A stretch of 64,000 nucleotides of DNA from Lucifuga dentata (taxonomy: Eukaryota > Chordata > Actinopteri > Ophidiiformes > Bythitidae). A program made the translations under genes and the position numbers. The notes under the pieces are model-generated. The model was not told the DNA's origin, did no database searches, and saw nothing but the letters and a program-made list of their open reading frames with translations. The stretch is from positions 1 to 64,000 of the forward strand of contig VXCM01003266.1 of NCBI GenBank assembly GCA_014773175.1, written 5' to 3'. Of this stretch, positions 1 to 13,360 are shown piece by piece; position 1 is the first letter of the stretch; every line of letters begins with the position of its first letter.

Positions 1-719
1 ATTTATTCGGGCTTGGGACCGGCACAAGGTGGACACTGGCTTGTGCCCCCTTGAGGCTGCATTACGTGGCTGCACGTACGTCAATCCATATCATTTCCAC
101 AGCTTTTTATAAAGCCACGCTGTGCTCTTTCTTTACTACCCAGTATAGTATCTCTTTGATTCTTTTTTACCTGAATGTTTTGTGCTAGACATATCCGGTA
201 TGAGTGAAAGCACGAGTGCACTACTGTTTACATGAATTACAGGCAATAGTTCGCCTGAACAATAATATGTTAAAAAATGTACATATACAATCTGCAGATC
301 ATCTTACTTTGAAACCAGTAGATGGCATAAAGTCATAACCCCATCATCTAATTAGCCAAAAAATATGATGTCCACTCATACCTGAGCACTAATACATGCA
401 TCCATTTCTGTAATCCTGCCCTTTAAAACAATTTGGGGCATGATGTAATGCTTGGCATTCAGCAGCTAACATGGGAAAAGGCAGGATGTGAGGACGTCAT
501 GTGTACATGGAAGCTGGAGAGGGATTTGTAGGGGGTAAAAACATAGAGGGAGCTTTCCTAAAATAACCTGTATCACCGAGTTGTGCTGATTTTAAAAGTG
601 CATAAGTTAGTATAAACCCAAAATAGTAACTTTACTGCATAAACCAGAGCTTAGTGGCTAGCTTTTGTCCAAGTAGACCCAATTTCTGACCCTAAACCTA
701 AAGTTTAAAGTCCACATAC
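1..719. other. tbc1d9 intron 2 (partial)
   Basis: AT-rich sequence between exon 2 and the left edge. I see no further tbc1d9 exon, no conserved reading frame and no clear repeat here. Confidence 0.6.
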
Positions 720-830
720 CATGAGCAATGATCCAGTAAACCAAAGAATCAGGTGTCTGGTACAGGATCCTATATGGGGCCACTCGAGCGCTGGAATCCA
801 GAACAACATCCAGGGTCCCCACCAGCAAAC
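720..830 (-). CDS. tbc1d9: tbc1d9 coding exon 2
   Basis: 111 nt. The acceptor follows a short pyrimidine tract ending CCCACAG and the donor is GTATGT. The protein runs from [20 protein letters not shown] through [10 protein letters not shown] to IIAH, which is conserved in vertebrate TBC1D9. Confidence 0.88.
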
Positions 831-3800
831 CTGTGGGAGGAACCCAGAATACTATGATCAAAGAGGAAGACTGAAACTTAGAACATGTTATGAGTAACAA
901 GCATTTAATCTTAAACCAACCTAATCTTTTCAGAAATTCTTAATAAACAATCTATTGTGTTTATAAAAAAAATAATAAAATCCATATACAAGTATAAAGC
1001 AAAGCTAAGGTACATAAAGAAGAATTATTTTAAGTCACAGGTTACCATATAAGATTGTTCAATTGTGAGACAATAGCTTCTTCTATCAAAGGCCCTACAG
1101 ACAAGTAACAACCATCAAGTGTCAGGTGAGACACCAGACAAATTAAGTGCATTAATCCTTTAAAGCCACTTTGTTATGCTTAAGAAAAAGGGGCATACTA
1201 ACAGCTTAAGATTTGAGCATAGTAAAAAGGTGTTATAGTTTGATGATTTGTATGATTTATGGGTGTGATATGGGTTATGGGGAGTGTCTGAGTGTGATAA
1301 ATGATATAAGACATGCTGTATCTGTGGATTTTCCAAGTCAGTGCTGCCTAACAATTAAAGCAAGTCACTAAAAATATGACACCCATCAGCACAGAACACA
1401 ATCACCTTCTCAGCTCCTCATTAAGGATAAAGTCGCCTGATAAAAGGATGGCTGGGCTAATCCAATGAAATAATGGATAAGCATGATGCATTAAAAGCTT
1501 TAACAGATGTTTAAACAAGGCCAAAATAACACAAGAGGACATATTTGAATTTAAAATAATAATGGAAAAAGTACTGTGTCTAACATACAAAGGTTAATTG
1601 ATAATTTACGAGCCTGACACATCAGAAAATCACCATGGGGTATAAGTATTTTTTTTTTTCTAAGTCATAGCAGTTTTTGGACACCAGCTACATTCACTTG
1701 ACGGAAGTGATTTCAATTTTTTTTTTTTTTTTNTTTTTTTTTTTTTTTTTAATTGAAGTGTAATACTTCAGGTTTGATACTACTTTCCAAGTAACTGCAC
1801 CATCCTGATATTATAAGTACTGATGACAATGCCTTCATGTCTGTGAATATTCTCCCTGGCTGGGAAAAGGTAAGTTATTTTCAGCATCTCATCAGGGACA
1901 GTACAGTGTGAGTCACACACACGGAGAATGAGGAGGAGGGGAGAGAGGGGAGCCCAACCAAGTGAGGGAAGTTTCTGTATTTTTACAGAAAAGGCATGAC
2001 AAAAATATGACAAGTAAATCGGTGAACCACATGCACGATACAATTACTAACCTTTGCTGCCTTATGATTTCTCTCCTCACTTCCATCCTATCTGTGTTCC
2101 AGTCTGCCTTCCATCTTCCTTTGCTAATTCCTTCTCATCAGTCTCACCCTCTCACCATTTTGTCCTGCTTTCCCAACAAAGCAGCACTCATGCTAATTAG
2201 ACTTAACTTAATAGCTGCTAGGTTACCATCAAAATTGATCGGTGATGGTGATTGTCATGCCAAATATCTTTCTGGTGACCCCTCCTCTCATGTGTCAATG
2301 TTATGTAGAGCAATATATTGTTCGCTTGTGTTTATTTATTAAACAACTCCTTTGTTCCTCGGTTAGTCAAACTGTTGAATCAGAGTTTGGGTTTTCAGTA
2401 GGCCTCAGTGTACCCATATAGACTCAGCACTGATTATACTGCAACTACTTATTTTAATGTTTGCTGTAATATATGTTTGTAGTATTTGTTGGTTGTTTGG
2501 TTAAATGTATTTTATGATGTATGTGAAACAGAGTACACCTTGGGATGCAAGACAAATTTCAAAAAATATTCTGATAATAAAGTGAAATAAAATGAAAATC
2601 AAATTACCCTTTACCCCTATCACCTACCACATCCACGGCCTAAAACATCAATAATAAAGACAGCTGGAGTTAACTGTGAAAGCTGGAGTCTGCAAAAGAT
2701 TCATTATCATTTACAGTTTCCAAGCAGACAAAACTATCTTTGTTCTGGTTCCTTTGTGAGAAACGTGAGAGTAAAAAAAACAAAAAACAAACTTCCCCTT
2801 TATAGATAGAAAATCACACATATGATTTAGTCACAGACAGTCTATCCCTCTGAACAGTGGCTCACAACTTGACTTCGCTCAATGATTCAATGTTTATCCA
2901 ATCAAATGATATTAAAATTGCTAGACAAACACAGTATTGCTGTTTCTTGATGTCTTGTGCCACAAATCCATGAAAAACTACATTGCTGGATCACAGATGA
3001 ACTCTGTATGACTGGTTCAGCCTGCTACATGTGAGTTGAGGTTTAACGCAGGAAACTCAGGGGTTATGCACAAGAAAGAAGACCACTGAAGGGTGTGACA
3101 CCAGTTGACAACCAATCTCTCCACTCAGAGGACTGATAAACGTGATGCTTGTTGTTTATGTACAATGGGGAAAAACCAACCACCACATTCCTCTGCAGCA
3201 TTAATTTGACAATGTGACTGCATGTTCCTGTTCACACCTCTGCTCTTTCTGTCATTTCCTTCCATACAATGAGTGGGTGTACAGCCTACAAAACAAAGCA
3301 ACAGCACAGTAAAAAGCTCAGAAACCAAGAAGCAGTAATGACAAGCTCCATTTATCATTGCTGGGAGGCAGAAATCAGGACTGAAAAATACCATGATGAA
3401 CCCAACAAACCATAAAGTCATGGGTGTCTGTGCTTCTATAATCAGATCTCCCTATTGTTATTCAAAATCAAATCATCTTCTCTGAACCTTTAGTTTTTTT
3501 CTTTTATTCAGTGAGGACAGGAAAGCAAACCGAGAGCAAGAAACAGAAGCAACTTATATTGTTTTATTTATTTACATCCTCTGTGCTCAAAAACTGTGTG
3601 CTCAGTCTCGTATGGCAGTGGATGGGTGTTTCCAGTGAGCTCACAAAGGACTATAACCTCATCCAGACTTTAAAATCAATACTGTTTCAGATAACAGAAA
3701 CCTGACTCTGGCCTGGATCATCATTTCATTTTATCCACAAATGCAGATTTTACTGCCCCAGCACTGTTGCTTAAAGTTTCTGGGTCAACATATCATAAAA

Positions 3801-6367
3801 CACAAGTTATAAAGCAAAAGATATCAATGAAGCCTCCAGGCAGAAACAGGGTCAAGTCAGCCTGATGCACAACCTGCAGACAAACATAATTACCAGATGG
3901 ATTGTGAAATGTATTGCACAAGGACTCAAACAATAGTGCAATTCTTGTAATTCCATTTTTTTTTTCAACTGTTGTAAAAACTGGCATGATGGCTTTAGTC
4001 TGACTTTATTTTGAGACTGATGAATACAATTCATTTGGATATTTGTTTTCTTTCCTTCTGTATTACACTGATGATATATTCAAAGCCACATTTAGTTAAC
4101 AGTGGAAGAAGGGCACTAGACTTCCTGTCAAGTGGCCATCCTGCTGTGCCTCTGGCCCTCTGCACTGAACTCCAACATATGACCAACTCTGCTCCTATGA
4201 CCAGGTAAATCTAGAACTGGTCTGCTGCTTTGCTTGTCAAGTTTAACACTTCATGTAAATGACCCATATTCAACACTTTCACACATATTTTCCAACAAGA
4301 GTGGTGATTAAGTTATTGTTTAAAACCATTTTAAACTGTTATGGTCAGCATTTATGAGCACCATAATAATAATAGCATATACAATATTATTCTATTCTAC
4401 ATGCTATTCTATCATATTCTGGTTAGGATGCTAATCAGAATCCTTAGAAGATCCTGTCTGATCAGGCTCAGTGGATTTTGAAGGAGCTTGTTATGATGAA
4501 GGGACATCAACACCTAGCTTCCATTTATGATGTGCTTAAAAGCCCAGGTAGCAGAACATGAAATCTTTCAGCCTTTCCAAACTTGATTATCTCTAAGTTT
4601 CTATATTGCACTAAAGAAATTCTGCAGCTGTTCATCTCTGCTCATGCAGCTTTACTGGTGTTTCACAATGTGATCACCGTAAAAATGAGTTGCTGTAGTG
4701 TAACTGCTCAGATATTGAAGGTTGAACCCTCTAAGTAAAATATGCATACTTGATTGTGGCTGTATTGAATGCCCTGTGACCGTACTGACAGCTTTCTTAT
4801 TCTTTCTGGACAGTACCGGAGTCAACTGGGCACCGAGTGCCAACTGGCACATAGTACAAGTCTGCTCTGAATTTACATAACAATGACATCATCCCTTAGC
4901 ACCACTTAGCACGCTTTGTGCCACATTCTCATTCCAGATGCTGAATAAGGGAGGCTGCAACATCAATATCAGATTATTAATAACAGCAAGAATCAAACCA
5001 TGAGTATTATATTTAACATTTTTAAACTAGTGTAATAAGTTTGGTAATATGTCCACTCAGAATTCGACCAAAACCTTAATGCTTACTTTATTCTTTCATT
5101 AGTCAATCAGACTAGTGCTATGTAACATGACAGGGAGCTATTAGTATTTAAAATCAATAAGCAGTGACACTGACTGACAGAGAGGTGAAACTTCTAAGCA
5201 GAGATCAACATCTCTGTTCACTAAGTAATAGAGGATCAATCTAAGTTCACACTAAACTGCAAAAGCAAAAAAAAAAAAAAAAAAAAAAGACTGAATCCAA
5301 ACCAAAACAGAAAATGCCTTGCTTTTATTTCTGATGCTTGGCTGCATATAATAAATGTAAAACACAAAAGGCTGAGATAGATTTAAATATCATCATCAAA
5401 ACCTAAACCATGCCTCTGATTGAGATTTGTATGCAGTTCAAAAAGCCATCTCCTTTTATTTCTTCAAACACACTACAGTATTACTGTTAAACTTAAGAAA
5501 GTGTCATGTTCCATTTGTAGTTGTGCAATTCTGTTGGTGATAAACCGTGACCGAGTCAATGCAGGTCAAGGCACGAACCAAATTTCACTGATAATTCTGA
5601 GAAAACTATCACAGCAGACAGTTACTATGTTCTCCTTCGCCAGTGATTTCCATAACCTGTGCCTCCTGCTGCTGCTGCTTGACCCATTTTGGAAGAAACA
5701 AGAGAGAGGGAGGAGGGAGAATGAGAGAAGGGAAATGATTCAGCATGAGCAAACAACAGACTGTTTCTCCTCAATGACCAAGTGGTAGATTCACTGTTGT
5801 TGACATTCAGTATCACAACCAGCAGCTGGATGACCAACACATCTGCTATTGTTAATTGTTTCCATTGCAACCAATTAGTCTCTTTTCTACTAAATGCAAC
5901 AGTCTAAATGCATGGCCTGATTTATGCAGGAATCATGTGATTAGATAGTAGTCATGTAATGCATTTTGATCCTTTGGTCAACAAGGGCCAACGAATTAAG
6001 GCTGACTTAAGAAATCAATTAGAGGAGACTCAAGCATGTTGAAAGGCCACCTGTGATAGCTGATTGGTCACGTGATCCTCCATGTGTTTCCTCACGTCCA
6101 TGATCAACTTGACATGTCAAACTCCTGTCACTGTCAACTTTTCCTGTGATCTTTGATTAAATCTTTGATTAAATGTGAGCTGTGTATCACTGCGCATGGC
6201 TTGATTTCATTATTTGTCATGAGTTCATCCCTGACATCAGACTCACCCGCCAGTCCTCCGCCTCCATCCCCATGGCCCTTTCGTTTCTGGAGGATGAAAT
6301 AGGGGTTTGCTCTTTCTGTTATCCATAATGCACCCGCCAGCAGCACATCTTCGGGATTGACCCACAT
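720..6367 (-). CDS. tbc1d9: TBC1 domain family member 9, N-terminal part (2 coding exons; gene continues past the left edge)
   Basis: Coding exons are 6247-6367 (aa 1-40 plus 1 nt) and 720-830 (aa 41-77 plus 1 nt). Both splice junctions obey GT-AG, and the phases join at Gly41. The product starts [20 protein letters not shown], matching the known vertebrate TBC1D9 start; exon 2 carries [20 protein letters not shown], also strongly conserved in the family. TBC1D9 proteins have two GRAM domains, a TBC Rab-GAP domain and an EF-hand region. Only the segment before the first GRAM domain is in the window, so none of the catalytic residues can be checked here. The start ATG at 6367-6365 was chosen by homology: the frame stays open about 32 codons upstream, so sequence alone would allow an earlier start. 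A GC-rich promoter lies just upstream. TBC1D9 and TBC1D9B are close paralogues; the neighbour rnf150 favours tbc1d9. Confidence 0.9.
831..6246. other. tbc1d9 intron 1
   Basis: 5.4 kb of AT-rich intron with no coding exon I can support. It contains a poly-T tract with a single-N gap at 1733 and an A-run near 5267-5288. The open frames on either strand are short, and none resembles a known protein. Confidence 0.6.
6247..6367 (-). CDS. tbc1d9: tbc1d9 coding exon 1
   Basis: Encodes residues 1-40 plus the first base of codon 41. It ends in a glycine run (GDGGGGLAG) followed by a GTGAGT donor. The 5' UTR continues toward higher coordinates, but its start cannot be placed. Confidence 0.9.
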
Positions 6368-6599
6368 AATTCTCGTCGGTTTGTTTAAGGGAACATTGAA
6401 CACACAAGATTCCCTGACAGCGACCACCAAATGCGTCCGGCTGGTTGTTTCTTTTTTCTTTTTCTTTTTTTTTTTTAAGCAGATACCGCAAATTATCAGG
6501 CAGGTTGGATAATATAAAGGCCTATCTTAGCGCCGATGTAGGCCTGATCTTCTCTTGAAGGATGCCAGACCCTTAAAAATATTGTTTACTATTGGATGT

Positions 6600-7080
6600 A
6601 CGCGCAAGCAAGTGCTGCTATAATTAATCGGCCCGACCTGCAAAGCACGGATCGGCCTACAATAGCAGGCCAAAGCCAAATCATATAAAACGCAGAATCA
6701 GCTTCGTGTTTACAGCAAAGACTCTTAAATGAATGAATATCTCCAGGTTCTGGCAGCCAGGCTCGGTCTGTCGCACACAGGGTTTCAGGCTTTGTTGTCC
6801 GTGATCCGTGGCAGGTGCTAAATCCGCGCCGATGTGCGTTTATTTTACTATTTTTACAAACCCGCGTTACTGTCGATTAAATCTACAAACAGTCTCCCAG
6901 CTGTCCGCTCGTTTACACATCAATCCTTAAGAAAACTCCTGTGACAACACAGTCGCTCCTGTAGCTCCGCCGCTGCCGCACGGTTGGGCAAAATAAACCG
7001 AGCGCGTCACACGGAGCGCGCACCGAGCAACGTCAGCTGCGGGGGGAGGGGGAGGAGGAGGAGGAGGAAGACGAAGACTC
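6600..7080 (-). promoter_or_regulatory. tbc1d9: GC-rich tbc1d9 promoter and 5' UTR region
   Basis: Local CpG density rises sharply just upstream of tbc1d9 exon 1, for example GCGCGTCACACGGAGCGCGC near 7002-7021, a G-rich run near 7040-7052, then GAGGAGGAGG. The flanks are AT-rich. This is the usual look of a vertebrate CpG-island promoter. The exact transcription start cannot be read from sequence. Confidence 0.6.
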
Positions 7081-9410
7081 AAACTGTGAATGAAATAAAG
7101 ATGAATAATAATCCCTCATAAACGTGTAGCTTTTATTTACGTAATTATCCGCGCTTTTGTGTTTTGTGGCTGATGAAAATGTTATTTGAAAGTCGCTCTT
7201 TGCAAAGGGGCTGGAGGGTTGGAATTAACATTCAAAATTCGATGGTTGACTGACAAGTTCGAAGCTGTAACATAAATGTATGATTCCTTAGGTGTTTTTG
7301 CACATAAACTACATTTATTTTAGCTCAGTGGCGACAATTTAGGTACAGGGACATCACCTAGCCTGTATATGAAATGTAGGCTACATTTTTGCTGGATGCA
7401 ATCTATTAAGGTGGTTTTGAACTAGACCACCATCCACCCCACACACCTGATTTGGCCCCCGCAGACTTCCACCGCCTCCAAACATAAAGCTTTAGATAGG
7501 ACCTGTTTCACCTCATGATAATGTCAGATCAGCTGTGAAGAATTTTGTGAAGGAAGAAAAGGATAAAATGTCTCCAGGGGTGTGTTTGGTTGGAAGGAGA
7601 TTGCGATGATAAATAAATACCAGTAAAATCCTCTTGAACACAATCTTTCTGTGCTCCAGGCTCACAACTTATCAATCAACCCTCCTGTAATTGAGTTTTG
7701 TTCATGCTGGTGGTGGTTTCCACTGAGAGACTCAATGTTCATGGTGTGTGTGTGGGCCACCGTAAGTCAGCTGGAAACTTTGTGGTGGGATAAGTGGTTA
7801 AATTAAAAAAAAAAAAAAAAAAAAATCTTCTGCTTCTTCGGTTTTTTCCATTTTCACAGCTTTGATAACACCTCTCACTTTAAATGATCAAAGGTCATCA
7901 CTTTAAATAGTTTATATCCCTTATGAAAAATAACTATAAGAGTCTTATTGGCCTATATCATGATAGTAATATTATAGGAAAACTAGACTGTTTAATATAT
8001 GAAATTACAAATAGACAAATATGTTTATTGCCTACCACACAAACACATAAGTTCATATGAACATGACACAAGAACTAAAAGGAAATTTGGTTGGGTTTCC
8101 TGCCATCTAGCTGTTCAAAACAGTATGGGGGGGGGNGGGGAAACGACTTATTCATATTTGACTCAGCTAAAACTGACATGTTCTTTCAAGTGGTTGTTTA
8201 TTAACTTTCCCCTCCATAACCACACAGAGTCAAGCGGTTTCAGACTTACAGGTCTGACACCTTCATGTGTACATTTTCATCAGCCGCTAGTCTCTGAGGG
8301 TCTGAAGGGGAAGAAATGAATAATTCACCCTTACAGTACCTTGGTTTGGTTGGTTTGTGGGGGTGGGGGGTTGGGGTAACATGACATTTGGAGTCATTTT
8401 TACAGTTTTACTTTTCAATAATTTGGCTTTTATTTGGAATCTAAAAAGCTGCACTGTTAAAAACAAAAAAAAGGCTTGTATAAATTGACATTTCTACCAA
8501 ACCTGTCAATTTTCTACTAGTTTCTAGACACATTTTTGCATATAAAAAAATGAGCAAAAATCTATGGATAGGGAGGAAAGAAATTCCAGAAAATTCCAGA
8601 AACAAATCAAAATAATCAAAATAAGTTAAATGGGAAAAAAAAAATTCTTGATTGAATAAATGAACGATTGAAATAAAAGGTTCTTGATTTTTGTTCTTGA
8701 TCCTGGATAGAAAATTCTAGAAAATAAATCTCAAAGATATATAAAATTCCTCAAAAGTTCTCTAATAAAGAAAAAAATCTAGAAAAAATGGCAGATTGAT
8801 TCTGCTAAATTTGACCAAAAAAAAAAAAAAAAAAAAAAAAAAGAAAAACTCAATAACATTGTTACATACTTGTTTTTCATGCGATCCATTTTTTTGATTG
8901 AGGCCTTCACATCCCTCACACACAAATTCTACCTCATGCAGGTTTAAGATTAAGAGTGTTTTCTACATTTTAGTTTTAATTACATCCCCTTATTTGTAAC
9001 TAGATGTAATTTTATCTTCTTCCAATGTAGCTGAGAATATTATTCTCTGATATGGTGAAGATTAATGTTTTATAGTTAGGGTGATGCCATTCCTTCTCAC
9101 TCCTTCTGTGTGTGTGACTGAACTACCAGCCGAATTGTTTCTCAACAATCTGTTCCATTTCTTAGTTCCTAAATCACATCCCTATTTTACATGCAGTTTT
9201 TCACTTCTTCCTTTGCACTGGATGCATTTGGGGTTTTTCTTATGAAAATTGTTTGGCTTTTAAAATGATAAATCTTTTCAGTCATATGAGGAGGAGACAC
9301 TGACACAAATATGATCAAAGAAATAGGAAGGTAAGGTGAAGGTTAAAGTTAATAACAGTAAAATTTAAATGTTGCATACAGTCAAAAAAGTTAATATAAT
9401 AAAATAATAA

Positions 9411-9443
9411 TGATAATAATAATAATAATAACAATAATAATAA
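9411..9443. repeat. Imperfect (ATA)n microsatellite
   Basis: Run of ATA/AAT units with a few interruptions. Confidence 0.85.
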
Positions 9444-9956
9444 TGTGTTCAAATGAACTTCATGACTACTTTTGTGCTGTTTAGTTTGCCCCTCCTAAAA
9501 AAGGTTTTGATATAACCTTTCTTTTTTTTTTTTTTAAGCATCTACAGTTTCCGTTTTGTTTTGACACACTGTGTATGATTTTGTGTTGTATATTCTCATT
9601 TCTTACTTCCACAAACCCCCACACATGCTGTACTTTCTACTTTGTCATGGATACTGCAGTGCCCTCCTTTGGCCAAATATAGAATTATAGTTATCCATAA
9701 AGAAGATGGAAAAACCATGTTAATATCAATCCAGCAGAGGGCAACATACCCTTAATCATTTCCCTTGTGTTAGGCCTGAGATAAATGCTGTGTATATGAG
9801 TGGCTGATCTTATGTGAGATGATGATAATGATCTGAATGTCAATAATTAGATTTTCATACTATTTAACAATATCTATTCTATATTCAATAATAGGAGAGA
9901 TGTGGTAGGTCTGAAAGCACTTACAAGTAACTAACTGCAACATTGTGTATAATAAG

Positions 9957-10290
9957 GTGAAATGGCTCTCAAACTGTATGATGACTACCACTGATGGTAG
10001 ATGGCATGATTTCTATTGGCGTGTGAGCTGACTCTGGACGTTTTTACAGAGAATAAAAACAATTGGCAATTTATAGAAATTCTGTTACTGTGCCAAACCT
10101 ATTTCCTGTACATGTGTCATTTTCACTTTTGCCTTGTTGTGGGTTAGCAGCCTTGTAGCCAGTTAAGATGTGAATATGAACATTTTTTTCTGTGAATTGT
10201 CATGGAGTTTGTGGCTTGTTGGTGAGGTGGTTGTTACTTTTTTTTGATTTGCTCAGAGGTGGTACTTGGGTCAAAATATGGGAACCACTG
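9957..10290. mobile_element. hAT-like short non-autonomous element
   Basis: The left end reads TGGCTCTCAAACTGTATGAT with TACCACTGATGGTA after it; the right end reads GAGGTGGTACTTGGG and GGGAACCACTG. These resemble the common fish repeat whose ends read CAGTGGTTC and GAACCACTG. About 334 bp with no open frame. The terminal match is degenerate and I could not confirm an 8-bp target duplication. Confidence 0.45.
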
Positions 10291-10974
10291 GTCTAGTGTC
10301 TCCCTGTAATATATCAGGAAATACTCTACATCATGATTATTTTCTCACAATGTTTTCTCATGGCACTGTAGTCCCATACTTTCCATTTAAAAATTCCTTT
10401 AATACCGATGGGAACCATAAAATGAGCCTAAACCTAACTTTGCCATTGGCTATTTGTGTTGCACAAACAACATACTGTAACAATTTTACTGGCTGGCTTC
10501 AACTTAACAATAGTTCACCTTGTTTTTCTCCTGTGAAACCTCCCAAAAGACCTCAGGCATTGTTAACGGTGCATACTGTAATGGCATTTAGATACACATG
10601 ACTTATGGAAAATAGGAATTACAACAGTTTAATATAGGATAAGCTATATGCAGCATGGAGAGCAGTCCTGCAGCTGCTGTGGCTATTGAAAAGTGGGACA
10701 GTTAGCAGGACACATGTTCAGGTTGTGAATGAGGGCAGTGGTTCATGGCTGCACTTCAACTCTCTGAACTGGCATTATGATCACACTACATTATACTGTA
10801 GGTGTGGAAAGATGTGCAAATTGTAAAAAACTACAGTATGATGTCAAACCTCCATACAGCTGATGGGAGAAATGCTTTTCTTTATCCTGAATGGATTGGA
10901 TGAACTATTCTGTTTAAGTCTACAAGCTGCACTCAGATATTCTAAGCTTTAGTAAAGTTTAGCAAACTTTACTT

Positions 10975-10980
10975 TTTATT
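10975..10980 (-). terminator. Candidate rnf150 polyadenylation signal
   Basis: AATAAA on the minus strand, which would give a 3' UTR of about 4.3 kb. Other AATAAA matches exist in the region, so this is only one option. Confidence 0.2.
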
Positions 10981-11980
10981 GAATTTATGCAAACCACACA
11001 GTCTTATCAAAGTTGGAAAAACCTGATTGAAATTTATTGTATCTGACCATTGTAGACATTCTTACACGTGCAACATGATACCAGAAAAGGACTAGTGACA
11101 CTTAATATTTACAGCTTGTTTATATCACAAAATAGCAATGCTGTTGTTTTTCTTGGGTATAATATAGGACATATTGATATCTCCACACACATACACAATA
11201 TTATAGATAAAATATCACAACATTATACATTAAGCAATAACTGATTAGTGTGCCATGTTCAATACTGTAGCCCTCTTTCTTAAAAGGTGTACATAAAAAG
11301 ACTTTGACAGTCACTATAGCCATTCCCCATTCACTGAAGTGATAAAGTGCAATCTAGGAATGCTTATATAACTAGAAGAAACATTTTTGCAAGTACAATA
11401 AGGGGAGACAAGCGCATGTAACATTATTATATGCACATTAATTGTCAACACATGAAGTACTCTCGGGTTTCTTGGGTGTTTAATTCCTTTGAATCCCAAT
11501 TATTTAACAGATCCATAGCCTGTAAACAGCAAAAACTGAGAAAATGACCTAAATGATAATAACTCCTTAAAAAGTTGTTCTGTAAAACAAAAGCCTCAAT
11601 CCAGCTTCACACCAATATATTACATTAGGCAGTAACAACCAGAATTAAGTGATCTGGCAATGAAAAGCTATGTGCTTTGCTTTACCTTGTTGCTATGCCA
11701 ACGAAACAAATGGTCAGAGACAGAGTGTTAAGTATTTGAATGTGACAGAAAGAAAGACCCATGAATTCAGTGTGTGACTGAGGGAACAAGCAAGAGAGAT
11801 GAGGAGAGCAACAGAAATCGTTGTTAGGTGCTTATGGGTGTTTTAAGTGCTCTATCTCATTATGTGCTGTAACATAGAATGGACTAAAGATAGGATTCAT
11901 GGTCCAGATTAGCCTGGATGATAAATGCGTCTGAATCTATAATGGGTTGGCAAGAATCACATTCCTGCTCCATCTTCATA

Positions 11981-12952
11981 TTAAAGGGGAACTCTGCGAT
12001 TTTACTTATCAAATTGAGTTTGTTAGTCTTGGCGAACTCTGTTCAGCATGTGAAAACAACTTTATCAAGGCTTCTGTTAAATTACAAGGAGACGTGCAAA
12101 GTTATAGAGCAGCTATGACATCATGATTACGTCCTGTTTGAAAATCAAAGCCATTTCTAGAAAATATAAGAGTTGAATTTGCTAAACAAAAAAGTCCTAT
12201 GGATAGTTTGGTTGGCTTTTTAGGGCTTTAGTTTTGTCATCTTTTGGCTGCATCCACATCAGTGGTGCTCCCCTGGGAGACCTGTTCTTGTCTACAGAGT
12301 TAAGCAGTGCTGCTCAATCTTGCTGCAGTGCTATCTTGAGCAACATGCAACACCCAGAGTCTCCATTTTGCTGCTGTGTAAATTCAACTTTGACCTGCTC
12401 TGCCAGTGACCTTTCCAATGCTCTCAACCAATGAGACAATGTGACACAAGTAGAAGCAATAAAATGATGGAGAAGCTGTGTAAAGCTGTGTAAAGTAGTA
12501 AAACAACACAAAATATAAAACTGTACAATACCATACAATAATCTGGGCAAAGTAGTGCAATGTCAGCAGTCAGACAGAGCTATCAGGGACTGAAAACAGG
12601 CATATAGCCTATGCTCATAATTGAAATGTTATGTTAGCTACATCCAGTGCTAATAGAGCTTCTTGATAAAGCATGTTGGTCTTGGTTTGCCGTTCGCGGT
12701 CTGCTCCTTGCATTTAGCAAGGCACAGAGCCTTAGGGTAAAGGCAGTCAGGAAAGCAATGCACAGATCTCTAACCCCACAGCAATTTTACCTTTGTTCAT
12801 GTGTAAGCGGCCGTAACTCCTAAATCACAAGTAACCCTTGTGATATTATAGAGCTGCATAGCAGCCTCAAAAGCCTTTATACAGTTTTCACGTGCTGAAT
12901 AGTGCTCCCCGAAACCAATAAACTGAATAGGATATATGAAATTCACCTTTAA
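11981..12952. mobile_element. TTAA-bounded inverted-repeat element, family A (972 bp)
   Basis: Starts TTAAAGGGGAACTC and ends TTCACCTTTAA. The two ends are diverged inverted repeats for roughly 100 bp: the left end carries CAGCATGTGAAAACA and the right end, reverse-complemented, CAGCACGTGAAAACT. TTAA at both borders suggests a piggyBac-type target site. The short internal frames look random. A second member lies at 50182-51105. Confidence 0.6.
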
Positions 12953-13329
12953 CCACAGGAAAGGAGGTAATTTATGTTGGAAAGTAATCAAACTTACTAC
13001 AACATCACATGATATTATTGTAAAAATGTACAGTACATTCATGAATGGTACCACATTCACCTATGACCTTTCAGTCACAGCACCTGTCCTAAACTGGGAT
13101 TCACCATCAAAAGTTGTAGGTTTCATGTACAACCTATCTATATATAGTAACATGTAATTTGAGGGTTATGTGAGAACTATTAGTATTTGCAGCATTCAAG
13201 CTTTTTCCTGCAGCCAGTACATTACAGTAAAACAATTCCATCAAAACAAAAATATTCTGTCTTACTGTAAAGAGCAGCAGATGTACAAAAGTAATGTCTA
13301 TGGCTGTTGAACTGCAAGGGCCAGAAATA

Positions 13330-13360
<31 letters not shown>

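Noticed and set aside
6368..6463. In-frame extension upstream of the tbc1d9 start
   Set aside because: The open frame is 5' UTR by comparison with the conserved MWVNPE start.
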